A stretch of 64,000 bases of DNA from Clostridiales bacterium (GCA_017569285.1 CP069419.1:1240001-1304000), one strand, 5' to 3'; shown: positions 42,738 through 51,722, counted from the stretch's first letter. Notes: generated by a model from the letters alone, not told the origin. Made by a program: numbers and translations.

Positions 42738-44039
42738 TTACAGGGTCGCCCCGGTCAGGGCCGGCAGCCAGAGGCTGATCGCTGGAATGAAGGAGATCAG
42801 CAGCAGGGCAGCCAGCATGCACAGGTAGAACGGCAGCGTCGCGCGGACCACGTTTTCCATCGGGCGCTTGGCCACCGCCGATCCGATGAACAGCACCGCG
42901 CCCACCGGTGGCGTCAGCAGGCCGATACCGCAGTTCAGCACCATCATGATGCCGAACTGGACCGGGTGCAGGCCGGCGCTCATCGCTACCGGCAGCAGGA
43001 TCGGCGTCGCGATCAGGATGATCGGCGCCATGTCCATAATCATGCCCAGCACCAGCAGGATCAGGTTCAGCAGCAGGATCACCACGATGGGGTTGCTGGA
43101 GATGCCCGTAATCAGCGCGGCGGCTTTCGCCGGCACATGCAGCAGCGTCAGGTTGTTGCCGAACGCGGCGCTCATGGCGATCAGGATCAGCACGATGGAA
43201 AGCGTGCCCACGCAGCTCTCCAGGCCCTTCCACACGCCCCGCCAGTTCAGGCCCTTGTAGATGAATACGGATACAAACAGGGAATAGACCACCGCGATCG
43301 CGGCGGACTCGGTGGCGGTAAAGATGCCGCCCACCACGCCGAACACGACGATCAGGACCGCCGCCAGCGCCCAGAAGGACTGGATCAGCTGTTTTCCGAA
43401 CACCTTCAGGGAGAACTTGTCCCCCTTGGGGTACTTCCGCTTCACGGAAAGCACGTAGGAGCCGATCATCAGGGCCGCCGCCAGCAGCGCGCCGGGCAGG
43501 TAGCCGGCCATGAACAGGGCGCCCACGGAGATGCCGCCGGCGGTCATGGCATAAATCACCATGTTGTGGCTGGGCGGCACCAGCAGGCCTTCGCAGGAGG
43601 ACGTGATCGTCACCGCGGTGGAAAAGTCCGCGTCATATCCCTCGTCCACCATCATCGGGATGAGGATGGAGCCCAGGGAGGCGGTATCCGCCGCCGCGGA
43701 TCCGGAGATTCCCCCGAAGAAGTAGGAAGCCACAATATTCACCATGGCCAGTCCGCCGCGCATCCATCCGACCAGCGAATTGGCCAGTGCAATCAGCTTT
43801 TCCGATATACCCCCGGTTCCCATCAGCACCCCCATGGTAATGAAGAACGGAACCGCCATCAGGGAGAAGGACCACACACCCTTCACCATCTGCTGGGGCA
43901 GGGTCACCAGGTTCTGCCCCATGGAAATCATGCACAGCACGGTGGAGATTCCCACCGCGTATGCAATCGGGAAACGAATCAGCACCAGGAGCAGGAAACT
44001 GCCCAGCAGGATGATTGTCGACAGGGTTTCAGCATCCAT
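42738..44039 (-). CDS. dctM: TRAP transporter large permease
   Basis: 433 residues, about twelve membrane segments, GAGGAGGG upstream. DctM-family signatures: IRFPIAYAVGISTVLCM near the N-terminus, GGISGSAAADTASLGSILIPMM and NCGIGLLTPPVGAVLFIG. It couples sodium flow to uptake of organic acids delivered by the binding protein. Overlaps dctQ by 11 bp. Confidence 0.95.
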   Translation of the reverse strand: MDAETLSTIILLGSFLLLVLIRFPIAYAVGISTVLCMISMGQNLVTLPQQMVKGVWSFSLMAVPFFITMGVLMGTGGISEKLIALANSLVGWMRGGLAMVNIVASYFFGGISGSAAADTASLGSILIPMMVDEGYDADFSTAVTITSSCEGLLVPPSHNMVIYAMTAGGISVGALFMAGYLPGALLAAALMIGSYVLSVKRKYPKGDKFSLKVFGKQLIQSFWALAAVLIVVFGVVGGIFTATESAAIAVVYSLFVSVFIYKGLNWRGVWKGLESCVGTLSIVLILIAMSAAFGNNLTLLHVPAKAAALITGISSNPIVVILLLNLILLVLGMIMDMAPIILIATPILLPVAMSAGLHPVQFGIMMVLNCGIGLLTPPVGAVLFIGSAVAKRPMENVVRATLPFYLCMLAALLLISFIPAISLWLPALTGATL

Positions 44040-44577
44040 GCCCTTTTCCCTCCTCTGCTGTTTTTTTCACAACCAGGGCTTCCACATGCCTGAAAATCTG
44101 TTCCAGTTCAAAAATCACCATGCCGACGCCCGCCACCGGGATCGGCAGGTACTGCCAGAACTTGCTCAGCGTGGGAATCGCCACATACTTTCCGCGGATG
44201 CTCAGCGGGGAATTGCAGAACTTGATTCCGTAGATCACCAGGACCACGCCCAGCGCCAGCACTCCGATATCGGCAATCAGGTCGGATACGGTTTTCACCT
44301 TTTCCGGCAGGTACTTGTCAAAAGCGGTCATGCGGATATGCAGCCCGCGGCGGATGGCCAGCGTGGCGGAGAGCACCGCCATGTAGACCATCAGCGTCAG
44401 CACAATCTCTTCGCTCCACTTGGGGTCGGTAATAAACGGGATATACCGTCCGGCGACCGCCCACGTCGTAATGATGATATCCGCAACCAGCAGGAGCTTG
44501 CAGATAAACAGGATAATCCTGTGGGTCCAGTCAAACAATGGCTTGATTTTCTCAAGCGTCGTAAAGAAAGCCGGCAT
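44029..44577 (-). CDS. dctQ: TRAP transporter small permease
   Basis: 182 residues, four predicted membrane segments with the DctQ layout (WAVAGRYIPF, SEEIVLTLMVYMAVLSATLAIRRGLHIRM). AAAGGAG upstream. Its C-terminal coding end overlaps the dctM start, implying coupled translation. Forms the membrane unit with DctM. Confidence 0.93.
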   Translation of the reverse strand: MPAFFTTLEKIKPLFDWTHRIILFICKLLLVADIIITTWAVAGRYIPFITDPKWSEEIVLTLMVYMAVLSATLAIRRGLHIRMTAFDKYLPEKVKTVSDLIADIGVLALGVVLVIYGIKFCNSPLSIRGKYVAIPTLSKFWQYLPIPVAGVGMVIFELEQIFRHVEALVVKKTAEEGKGHGC

Positions 44578-44608
44578 CGGGAAACTCCTTTCATGCTAAA
44601 GCGGAAAA

Positions 44609-44636
44609 GGGGCGCAGGGGATTTCCCCTGCACCCC
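44609..44636 (-). other. Intercistronic hairpin between dctP and dctQ
   Basis: 12-bp stem (44609-44620 with 44625-44636, one wobble) with a short loop, followed on the minus strand by TTTT. Such a leaky terminator or stabilising hairpin would give more binding protein than permease. Confidence 0.7.
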
Positions 44637-44664
44637 TTCAATCATTGGATTCTCCGGATCCGGA

Positions 44665-45660
44665 TTACTGCATATCCAGGATCTGCTGGTACAGCTCCGC
44701 CTGGTCCGCGGTGTTGGCCTGGATGGTGGGCTGGCAGGCTTCCACCCAGGGAGCCTTGTCGGTGACCTCGATCACGGTCACGCCCATGTCCGCCAGCTTC
44801 TGGAAGGTTTCCGCTTCGATCTCGGCGACCTTTTCGCGGCAGACCTGGGAAGCGTACGCGGCCGCTTCCATGATCCAGCCCTGCTGTTCTTCATTCAGCT
44901 TGGCCCAGGCCGCATCCGTGATGATCAGCTGGATCGCGCCCAGGGTGTGGCCGTCCAGCAGCAGCGTGGGAGCGACTTCCGGGAAGGCCTTGGCGAAGTA
45001 GTTGGAAGTGGGCTGTTCAGCCGCGTCCACCATGCCGGTGTTCAGCGCGGAATACAGTTCGTTGAAGTTCACGGGGGTGGCCGTCGCGCCCAGGTTCTCC
45101 ACCATGCCGGTCATGACGGGGTCGGCGGAAACGCGGATCTTCAGGCCCTTCAGGTCTTCGATGGTCTTCACTTCGATGCCCTTCCGGATGAAGAAATGAC
45201 GGAAGCCTTCCTCACCGTAGCACAGGCCGCGCAGCGGCAGGCCCAGCGTCTGGGGCTCCATCAGGAAGTCCTTGGCCATTTCGCTGTCCGCGAACTTCCA
45301 GAAATGGTCTTCGTTCACAAAGGTGTAGGGGATGGACAGGAGCTTGGCCTTGTCGCAGCCGTACTGGGTCAGCGCGAACGCGGAGAAACGGCCGATGTCG
45401 GTGATGTTGCCGCCGCCCAGCAGGTTGTCCAGGATCTGGTCTTCAGAGCCCAGCACGCCGCCGGCCTGGATGTCGATCAGCACGCTGCCGCCGGAGATTT
45501 CTTCCACCTTGGCCTTGAAAGCCTTGGCAACTTCGCCCACGACGTTGCCTTCCAGGGGGTTGACTTCGGAATAGGTCAGGGTGACGGGTTCGTCAGCCAG
45601 TGCGCAGGCGCAGCTGAGCAGCATGGCCAGGGCGAGAACGAGTACGAGCATCTTTTTCAT
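44665..45660 (-). CDS. dctP: TRAP transporter solute-binding protein
   Basis: 331 residues from the ATG at 45660 (GGAGGAG upstream). Residues 1-22 form a signal peptide ending CACALA; cysteines near its end (LLSCACALA) could serve as a lipobox. DctP-family features: LKIRVSADPVMTGMV with the conserved carboxylate-binding arginine, NFNELYSALNTGMVDAAEQP. It captures an acidic sugar or organic acid outside the membrane and hands it to DctQM. With the UxuB/UxaB-type reductase downstream, a hexuronate is the best guess. Confidence 0.93.
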   Translation of the reverse strand: MKKMLVLVLALAMLLSCACALADEPVTLTYSEVNPLEGNVVGEVAKAFKAKVEEISGGSVLIDIQAGGVLGSEDQILDNLLGGGNITDIGRFSAFALTQYGCDKAKLLSIPYTFVNEDHFWKFADSEMAKDFLMEPQTLGLPLRGLCYGEEGFRHFFIRKGIEVKTIEDLKGLKIRVSADPVMTGMVENLGATATPVNFNELYSALNTGMVDAAEQPTSNYFAKAFPEVAPTLLLDGHTLGAIQLIITDAAWAKLNEEQQGWIMEAAAYASQVCREKVAEIEAETFQKLADMGVTVIEVTDKAPWVEACQPTIQANTADQAELYQQILDMQ

Positions 45661-45789
45661 GTTTCCACTCCTCCAAATATGAATAATGTTGTGTGACAGC
45701 TGCATTTGGTCGCGCTGCCTTTGTTGTGCCCTATGCTATTGGAATGGAAAATGAAATTCAAGCGAATGTCAAAAATGTGCTAATAATCC

Positions 45790-45832
45790 AAAAAAAATGA
45801 CAATTCCGGCTGGAAAACTTCAGCCGGAATTG
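45790..45832 (-). terminator. Intrinsic terminator after the sensory binding protein
   Basis: 12-bp perfect stem (45801-45812 with 45821-45832) followed on the minus strand by TCATTTTTTTT. Separates the two-component operon from the TRAP operon. Confidence 0.93.
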
Positions 45833-45838
45833 AAAGTA

Positions 45839-46852
45839 TCAGTCCTCCTGGATCCGCCGGATCATTTCCGCCCGGTCCCCGGTGAATTCCTCATAGATCG
45901 GGGCCACGGCGTCCTGGAATCGTTTCATTTCCTCCTCGCTCAGCTCGGTCACGATGCATCCGCTTTCCCGGACGACCGCTTCAGACCGCGCTTCCCGCTC
46001 CTTCCACAGCTCCCGCTCATACTGCGCGGATTCCGCCGCGCACTGCAGCACGATCTCCACGTATCCGTCCCCCAGCGCGGAGATTTCCTCCAGCGCGTTC
46101 TGGCTGATCAGCTGCGCTTCGGGCAGCCGGGAATGCGCATCCAGCAGGTAGTAGGGCGCCACCTCGTAATGCCCGGTGGCTTCATAGCTGGGCCAGTTGT
46201 TTTCCGCGCCGTCGATCTTCCCGGTCTGCAGCGCGGAGTAAACGGATTCGTAGGAGATTTTCACCGGCACCGCGCCCCAGAGGGACACCATCCGGCTGAG
46301 GAAGTCCGATTCCTGCACGCGGATCCGCAGGCGTTTGATATCGTCCAGGCTTGTAACCGGCGTTTTCGTGTAGATATTCCGGCTTCCGGCGTCAAACCAG
46401 CTCATGCCGGCCAGCCCGAAGGGCCGGATGCTCTCCAGCAGCTGCTTCCCGATTTCCCCGTCCAGCACCCGCCACATGTGCTCCGCGTCCTCAAACAGGT
46501 ACGGCAGCTGGAGGATCGATATTTCGGGAACAAACTCCGACAGGGTGCTCACCGAAAGCCGGGCAAAGTCGATCCCGCCGAACTGCATCTGGCGGAAAAC
46601 GCTGATCTCGTTTCCCAGCACGCTGTCCGGGAATACCCGGATCACAATTTTTCCGTCCGTCCGCTTCTCCACCAGCTCCGCAAAATAGTCTGCAGCCTGC
46701 GTGGTGGGATATCCCTTCGGCTGGTTGTCTGCGTACCGGAACATCAGCGCGGGCGGCTCTGGCTGGGTTTCCCGGGGAATCATCGCCCAGACCGCCAGGA
46801 AAACGGCCGCCGCCAGGAGCAGCACACCGAGCAGGATACCGATCCGTTTCAC
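45839..46852 (-). CDS. TRAP-type binding protein encoded with a two-component system
   Basis: 337 residues. An N-terminal hydrophobic segment (ILLGVLLLAAAVFLAVWAM) without a lipobox cysteine and with no clear cleavage site suggests it stays anchored. The rest is DctP-like: IKRLRIRVQESDFLSRMV, YESVYSALQTGKIDGAENNW. The start overlaps the response-regulator stop by 4 bp (ATGA), so the three genes kinase-regulator-binding protein are coupled. No permease follows. It is probably the ligand sensor that signals to the kinase, while the DctP in the next operon serves transport. Confidence 0.85.
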   Translation of the reverse strand: MKRIGILLGVLLLAAAVFLAVWAMIPRETQPEPPALMFRYADNQPKGYPTTQAADYFAELVEKRTDGKIVIRVFPDSVLGNEISVFRQMQFGGIDFARLSVSTLSEFVPEISILQLPYLFEDAEHMWRVLDGEIGKQLLESIRPFGLAGMSWFDAGSRNIYTKTPVTSLDDIKRLRIRVQESDFLSRMVSLWGAVPVKISYESVYSALQTGKIDGAENNWPSYEATGHYEVAPYYLLDAHSRLPEAQLISQNALEEISALGDGYVEIVLQCAAESAQYERELWKEREARSEAVVRESGCIVTELSEEEMKRFQDAVAPIYEEFTGDRAEMIRRIQED

Positions 46853-47640
46853 GATTCTTCCTCCTTGCTCCCCGGGGCGCTGTGGTTCCGGCGGTATTCC
46901 GTCGGCGTAACCCCCGTGGTTTTCTTGAATACCCGGGTATAGTAGTTCAGGCTCTCATATCCCACCGCGTTGGCGATTTCCGTCGCGGACAGGAAGGGGT
47001 CCTTCAGCAGTTCCTTGGACGCGCCGATGCGCAGTTCCGTCACATAGTCCACGAAATTGACCCCGAAGTTCTTCTTGAACAGCATGGAAAAGTAGGACGG
47101 GTTGATATGCAGGATATCGCTGATGGAATCAAGGCTGATATCCATCCGCATGTAATTGTGCTGCAGGTAGTTGCGCACGTTGGACATCAGCAGGCCGATC
47201 TTGTCCGCGGAGGAATGCTCCTCCAGCGAGGACGCGACGGAGGCCAGCGCTTCCAGCTGTTCCCGCGATTCCACCTGCCCCAGGCAGCGCCGGATGGACT
47301 TCACCGTGTCCGCTTCGTTCACCGGCTTCAGGATATAGTCGAACGCGCCCAGCTTCACCGCTTCGTAGGCGTAGTTGAACAGGCTGTACGCCGTCACAAA
47401 GATCACCTTCACGGAAGGATCCCGCTCGATGATCCGCTTCGCCGCGTTGATGCCGTTAATCCCCGGCATCTCGATGTCCATCAGGACCATGGAGGGTTTC
47501 CAGAATCCCGCCACGTCGATGGCCTGGCGCCCGCTTTCCGCCAGCCGGGTCTGGATCTGCGGGTCAAAATGGCGGTGCACGATTTCATCCAGCAGCTCGC
47601 GTTCGAACTGTTCATCGTCCGCAATCAGGATTTTGTTCAT
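46849..47640 (-). CDS. YesN-type response regulator with AraC DNA-binding domain
   Basis: 263 residues. Receiver domain with acidic pair DDE (8-10), phospho-acceptor Asp55 (VLMDIEMPG) and the conserved lysine in DYILKPV. The C-terminal 100 residues are an AraC/XylS double helix-turn-helix (ISDILHINPSYFSMLFKKNFGVNFVDYV, ATEIANAVGYESLNYYTRVFKKTTGVTPTEYR). Coupled by 4-bp overlaps to both neighbours. Likely activates the adjacent TRAP operon in response to its substrate. Confidence 0.95.
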   Translation of the reverse strand: MNKILIADDEQFERELLDEIVHRHFDPQIQTRLAESGRQAIDVAGFWKPSMVLMDIEMPGINGINAAKRIIERDPSVKVIFVTAYSLFNYAYEAVKLGAFDYILKPVNEADTVKSIRRCLGQVESREQLEALASVASSLEEHSSADKIGLLMSNVRNYLQHNYMRMDISLDSISDILHINPSYFSMLFKKNFGVNFVDYVTELRIGASKELLKDPFLSATEIANAVGYESLNYYTRVFKKTTGVTPTEYRRNHSAPGSKEEES

Positions 47641-49160
47641 GCCTCTCCCTCCGCTTCGCTCATGTCCGCCGCGGAGATCAGCGGCATCCGGATGCTGACG
47701 GTGGTCCCGCCCTCCGGCCGGTCCTCAATGCTCAGCCGGTTGCCTTCCCCGGCCAGCCGCAGCCGGGCCGCCACGTTGTACAGGCCGATATGCTCATCCG
47801 GCGGCGACTGCTGCTGCAGGTGTTCTTCCAGCCGCCGGATCACCTCCGGCGAAATCCCGACCCCGTCGTCCGACACGGAAACCCGGAGCTCTTCCCCGGC
47901 TTTCCGGATATCCACCGAAACCGTACCGCCCTCTTCCTTCGGCGCCACGCCGTGGTAGAACGCGTTTTCCACCAGGGGCTGGATCAGGAAGGAGGGAATC
48001 ATGGTTTCGGTCAGCTCGATTTCCGGGTCGATATGCCAGTCCATGCGGATCCGGTCCGCGAACCGGGCATGGTAAATCGCGTAGAAATCCCGGATGGTCT
48101 GCACCTCTTTGGACAGCGGAACGTAAGCGTCGTTGCTGCCCAGGGTATAGCGGAAAAAGCGGCTCAGGGAGCCAAGCAGTTCCACCGTTTCCGGGGCGTT
48201 TTCCCGCTTCGCGCGATAGCTGATCACGTTCAGCGTGTTGAACAGGAAATGCGGGTGGATCTGGCTGCGCAGCAGCTGCAGCTTTCCGGCGTCAACCCGA
48301 TTCTGCAGCTCCAGCGCTTCTGTTTCCTTGATGCGGAGTTTCCGCTCCATCTCTCCCTTTTCCCGCAGCAGGTCCATCTGTCCCTTCATGGACTGCTTCA
48401 TTTCGTTGAAGGTGGATGCCAGGCGGCCCATTTCATCCTGCCGGCGGTCGTCCACGTCGGGGATGTCGAAGTTCCCCTCGCTGATATTCCGGGAGGCTTT
48501 GGAAAGCTGGGAGATGGAAACCAGCAGCGAGCGGAGCCACAGGGCCAGCACAACGGTGGCAAGCAGCGCCGCCAGGGAGCTGGCCAGGTGCAGGGCGTTG
48601 TATTTCTTGCTCGTGGACGTCAGGGAAAAAACCTCGTCATGGCTGTCGAGGATGGTCTGCTCCAGCAGCTCCCGGCTGTACTGCGCTAGGTACTGGCCGC
48701 ACGGCGAGGCGGTGTCATAGTAAATCCGGCTCGCCGCGGACTTGTCGTTGTTCTCCAGCGCCTGCCGGATCTCATCCAGCCGTTCCACGTAGAAGGGATA
48801 GGTCGTCCGCACCGCGTGGAACAGCAGGAGGGTGTTCTCGCTCACCGCCCCGTCCCGGAACTTCAGGGAGGAAAGATGGTCCGACGCGGCTTTCATGCTG
48901 CTCCGGACCTCTTCATTCAGCGCGTCCGGATCCCCGTACTCCCAGTGGTACTCTTCCAGGGTCCCGATGCACTTTTCGGTTTCATGAAGGAACTGGCTGA
49001 TGGTCTGGATCTGCTCCGCGTTTTCTTCCATCGGCCGGAATACATGAAGGTTCTGGATCTGCGCGATGCTGATCTGGACCGCCGCGGAAACCAGCACCAG
49101 CGTCAGGAGCAGCAAAACTCTCCTGGAAAGGCTCATGCTGTGCCAGCCTAAGCGCTTCAT
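47637..49160 (-). CDS. YesM-type sensor histidine kinase
   Basis: 507 residues, AAGGAGG upstream. Membrane segments near residues 13-33 and 192-212 enclose an extracytoplasmic domain of about 160 residues. A HAMP segment follows (SKASRNISEGNFDIPDVDDRRQDE), then a short coiled coil, the HisKA_7TM-type phospho-acceptor HPHFLFNTLN and an HATPase domain with NAFYHG and DDGVGIS. This group usually pairs with AraC-type regulators and often uses a binding protein as ligand sensor, as the third gene suggests here. Confidence 0.95.
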   Translation of the reverse strand: MKRLGWHSMSLSRRVLLLLTLVLVSAAVQISIAQIQNLHVFRPMEENAEQIQTISQFLHETEKCIGTLEEYHWEYGDPDALNEEVRSSMKAASDHLSSLKFRDGAVSENTLLLFHAVRTTYPFYVERLDEIRQALENNDKSAASRIYYDTASPCGQYLAQYSRELLEQTILDSHDEVFSLTSTSKKYNALHLASSLAALLATVVLALWLRSLLVSISQLSKASRNISEGNFDIPDVDDRRQDEMGRLASTFNEMKQSMKGQMDLLREKGEMERKLRIKETEALELQNRVDAGKLQLLRSQIHPHFLFNTLNVISYRAKRENAPETVELLGSLSRFFRYTLGSNDAYVPLSKEVQTIRDFYAIYHARFADRIRMDWHIDPEIELTETMIPSFLIQPLVENAFYHGVAPKEEGGTVSVDIRKAGEELRVSVSDDGVGISPEVIRRLEEHLQQQSPPDEHIGLYNVAARLRLAGEGNRLSIEDRPEGGTTVSIRMPLISAADMSEAEGEA

Positions 49161-49212
49161 GTGCTTCCTCCTTCCTGTTCATCATTTCTGCACTTCCGAT
49201 TCCGGAACGGCT

Positions 49213-49761
49213 TTATCCCCGGGTTCCGGCCGGCCGGCATTTTTCTTCTCCCAGTCCCCGGACCACCGCCTGCCATACCGCTTCATCCGGCGCGTCCGCC
49301 TGTCCGTCGGGCAGCAGGAAAGCCCGCTGCGGGCTGGCATACAGGTAGATGCATCCCTTTTTCCGGTACGCGCTGTCCGCGTCCGACCACAGGACGGTGA
49401 CGGTCTCGCCCGCCTTGCGGTTGCTGACCACCGTAAAACCGTCCCCGCGGAGCGTCACCGTATAGACGGCCTTTCCCTTTTCGAGCTTCTGCTGCGCCGC
49501 CTGCCGGTTCACCTGTCCCAGGAATACCCCGAAATAAACCAGCGGAAGCCCGCAGCCCACCGCCAGCAGCACGGCGGCAATCAGCCCGCTCTGCGGTTTC
49601 CCGCTCAGCAGCGCGATGATGGCAAATGCCGTCATGATCACGGCAAACACCGCCGGCCGGACCCCGCGTTTTTTCCGGATCAGGGTATCAAAACACGCAA
49701 AGCGTCGGAACGTTCCGGCATCCAGTTGAACGGGAATCGTAATTTCCCGGGCATCCGCCAT
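49213..49761 (-). CDS. YcxB-like membrane protein
   Basis: 182 residues from the ATG at 49761 (AAAGG about 10 bases upstream); a GTG at 49770 is too close to it. Two adjacent membrane segments (AVFAVIMTAFAIIALLSG and LIAAVLLAVGCGLPLVYFG) are followed by a small cytosolic beta-rich domain (VYTVTLRGDGFTVVSN, GCIYLYASPQRAFLLP), the layout of the YcxB family. Function unknown in the family. 52 bp before the sensor kinase on the same strand, so possibly co-transcribed. Confidence 0.75.
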   Translation of the reverse strand: MADAREITIPVQLDAGTFRRFACFDTLIRKKRGVRPAVFAVIMTAFAIIALLSGKPQSGLIAAVLLAVGCGLPLVYFGVFLGQVNRQAAQQKLEKGKAVYTVTLRGDGFTVVSNRKAGETVTVLWSDADSAYRKKGCIYLYASPQRAFLLPDGQADAPDEAVWQAVVRGLGEEKCRPAGTRG

Positions 49762-49831
49762 ATCCTGCACATCCTTTTTCAGTTCCTGCCGCGTTTTTCC
49801 TGCGGCCGGTCTCGTTCGTTTTTTCCCTGCA

Positions 49832-49860
49832 AAAATATCTTACTTGCCCCGGAATGTCAA
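49832..49860 (-). promoter_or_regulatory. Promoter of the YcxB-like/two-component operon
   Basis: On the minus strand TTGACA (49855-49860), 17-bp spacer and TATTTT (49832-49837). Confidence 0.65.
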
Positions 49861-49969
49861 TAGCGGATTGCCGGGACGGGCGTTTCCGTTTCCCCGGGAA
49901 TGTGGTATGATGTCAGCAGCGCAGGGTCCCGGGCACGGAAACTGGGGCCGGGAAAACAGGGAGGATTTT

Positions 49970-51169
49970 ATGAGCAGTGTCAAGGAACGGTTCCTGAGAT
50001 ATGTACAGGTGGAAACCACCTCCTGTGAGGCAAACGAATGCTGCCCGTCCACCCCGGGCCAGAAGGTGCTGGGGGAACTGCTGGTCAGCGAAATGAACGC
50101 CATGGGGGTGCAGGGCGCCTGCATGGATGAGCACGGATATGTGTACGGCTTTATCCCCGCCCGGGGAAAGGCGGATGCCCCGGCCATCGGGCTGATCGCC
50201 CATATGGATACCTCCGACGCGGTTCCGGGCGCCACCCGGCCGCAGGTCATTCCCGCCTATGACGGCGGAACAATCCGCCTGGAAAACGGCGTCGAAATCA
50301 GCGGGTTCAGCTTCCTGGACAGCCTGAAAGGCCAGGAGCTGATCGTCACCTCCGGGGATTCCGTCCTCGGGGCGGACGACAAGGCCGGCGTGGCGGAAAT
50401 CATGGCCCTGTGTGAGCGGATGCTCGCGCCGGACGCGCCGGACCACGGAAAAATCTGCATTGCCTTCACGCCGGATGAGGAGATCGGCCGCGGGGCGGAC
50501 CTCTTCGACGTCCCGGGTTTCGGGGCGGATTTCGCCTACACCGTCGACGGCGGCGCCCTGGGCGAGCTGGAATACGAGTGCTTCAACGCCGCCTCCTGCA
50601 TCGTGCGGGTGAAGGGCATCAGCATCCATCCCGGCAGCGCGAAAAACCAGATGGTCAACGCGGCGCTCATCGCCATGGAGTTTGCCGGAATGCTCCCGCC
50701 CTGGGAGCGGCCCGAGCATACCGAGGGCTATGAGGGGTTCTACCACCTCACCGGTATGACCGGGAATGAGGAGTTCGCGGAGCTCCGGTACATCCTCCGG
50801 GATCATGACATCACGAAGCTGGAGGCCCGGAAGACCATGATGACCGCTGCCGCGGAAGTGCTGAACCGGCGGTACGGCGCCGGCACCGTGGCCATGGAGC
50901 TGAAGGATTCCTACCGGAACATGAAGGAGATCGTGGAACAGCATCCGGAGATCCTGGACCGGGCAAAAATGGCTTTCGAAGCCAACGGGATCGACCCGCT
51001 CGTCCAGCCGATCCGCGGCGGAACCGACGGCGCCCGCCTGTCGTACATGGGGCTCCCCTGCCCCAACCTGTCCACCGGCGGATACAACTTCCACGGGCGG
51101 AAGGAGCTGATCCCCGTCCCCGCCATGGAGAAGATGGTGGATGTGCTGGTTTCCCTGGTAAAAAGCTGA
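49970..51169 (+). CDS. pepT: Peptidase T (tripeptidase)
   Basis: 399 residues from the ATG at 49970 (GGGAGG upstream). M20 zinc aminopeptidase that removes the N-terminal residue of tripeptides in the cytosol. Zinc and catalytic motifs are complete: IAHMDTSD, LGADDKAGVAEIM, FTPDEEIGRGAD, the dimerisation-domain VKGISIHPGSAKNQMVNA, and the C-terminal PIRGGTDGARLSYMGLPCPNLSTGGYNFHG. Stands alone; its stop codon is inside the first arm of the terminator hairpin. Confidence 0.96.
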   Translation: MSSVKERFLRYVQVETTSCEANECCPSTPGQKVLGELLVSEMNAMGVQGACMDEHGYVYGFIPARGKADAPAIGLIAHMDTSDAVPGATRPQVIPAYDGGTIRLENGVEISGFSFLDSLKGQELIVTSGDSVLGADDKAGVAEIMALCERMLAPDAPDHGKICIAFTPDEEIGRGADLFDVPGFGADFAYTVDGGALGELEYECFNAASCIVRVKGISIHPGSAKNQMVNAALIAMEFAGMLPPWERPEHTEGYEGFYHLTGMTGNEEFAELRYILRDHDITKLEARKTMMTAAAEVLNRRYGAGTVAMELKDSYRNMKEIVEQHPEILDRAKMAFEANGIDPLVQPIRGGTDGARLSYMGLPCPNLSTGGYNFHGRKELIPVPAMEKMVDVLVSLVKS

Positions 51170-51192
51170 TGGGCATCGCCCATCCGTTTTTT
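51168..51192 (+). terminator. Intrinsic terminator of pepT
   Basis: GATGGGC, loop ATC, GCCCATC, followed by CGTTTTTTT. The stem starts within the stop codon. Confidence 0.9.
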
Positions 51193-51213
51193 TATTCTTC
51201 CGGATTCACGGGG

Positions 51214-51242
51214 TTGACAATTATATTACTATATAGTAATAT
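51214..51242 (+). promoter_or_regulatory. Promoter with perfect 20-bp palindromic operator
   Basis: TTGACA (51214-51219), 17-bp spacer and TAATAT (51237-51242). The perfect palindrome ATATTACTATATAGTAATAT (51223-51242) covers most of the spacer and the -10. A MarR-type dimer bound there would block polymerase; the MarR gene follows. Confidence 0.88.
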
Positions 51243-51266
51243 CCTATGTAGAAGGAGGAGATCGTC

Positions 51267-51722
51267 ATGATTTCACGCAGCGGGGATTACATTGCCCAGA
51301 TCCGCCTCATCGGCGGACGCGTATTTGAGAAGCTGCTTTCCGCATCCGGAGCGGTTCAGTTCAACGGTCCGCAGGGCAAAATCCTCGATGCTCTCTGGCA
51401 GCAGGACGGCCTTTCGGCCATCGAAATCGGCCGCCGGACCGGGCTGGCCAGCAGTACGCTCACCGGCATGCTGGACCGGATGGAGGATGCCGCCCTGGTG
51501 GTCCGGAAACGCTCTGCGGAGGACAGGCGCGTCATCCGGATCTTCCTCGGCCCGAAGGCCGTCCAGTGCCGGGAACAGTACACCGCTGTCTCGGAAAAGA
51601 TGACCGATATCTATTTCCGCGGTTTTGAGGAAAACGAGGTTGCCTCCTTTGAAAGCTTCCTCCTGCGCGTGCTGGAGAACGTGCGGGAGGCGGACCGGAA
51701 TCCAGGAAAAACAGATGGATGA
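51267..51722 (+). CDS. MarR-family regulator
   Basis: 151 residues, AAGGAGGAG upstream. Winged helix: LSAIEIGRRTGLASSTLTGMLDRMEDAALVVRKRSAEDRRVIRIFLG includes the recognition helix and the DRR wing motif. The first gene after a perfect palindromic operator overlapping its own promoter, so autorepression is likely. It leads a two-gene set with a flavin reductase, 25 bp downstream. Confidence 0.93.
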   Translation: MISRSGDYIAQIRLIGGRVFEKLLSASGAVQFNGPQGKILDALWQQDGLSAIEIGRRTGLASSTLTGMLDRMEDAALVVRKRSAEDRRVIRIFLGPKAVQCREQYTAVSEKMTDIYFRGFEENEVASFESFLLRVLENVREADRNPGKTDG

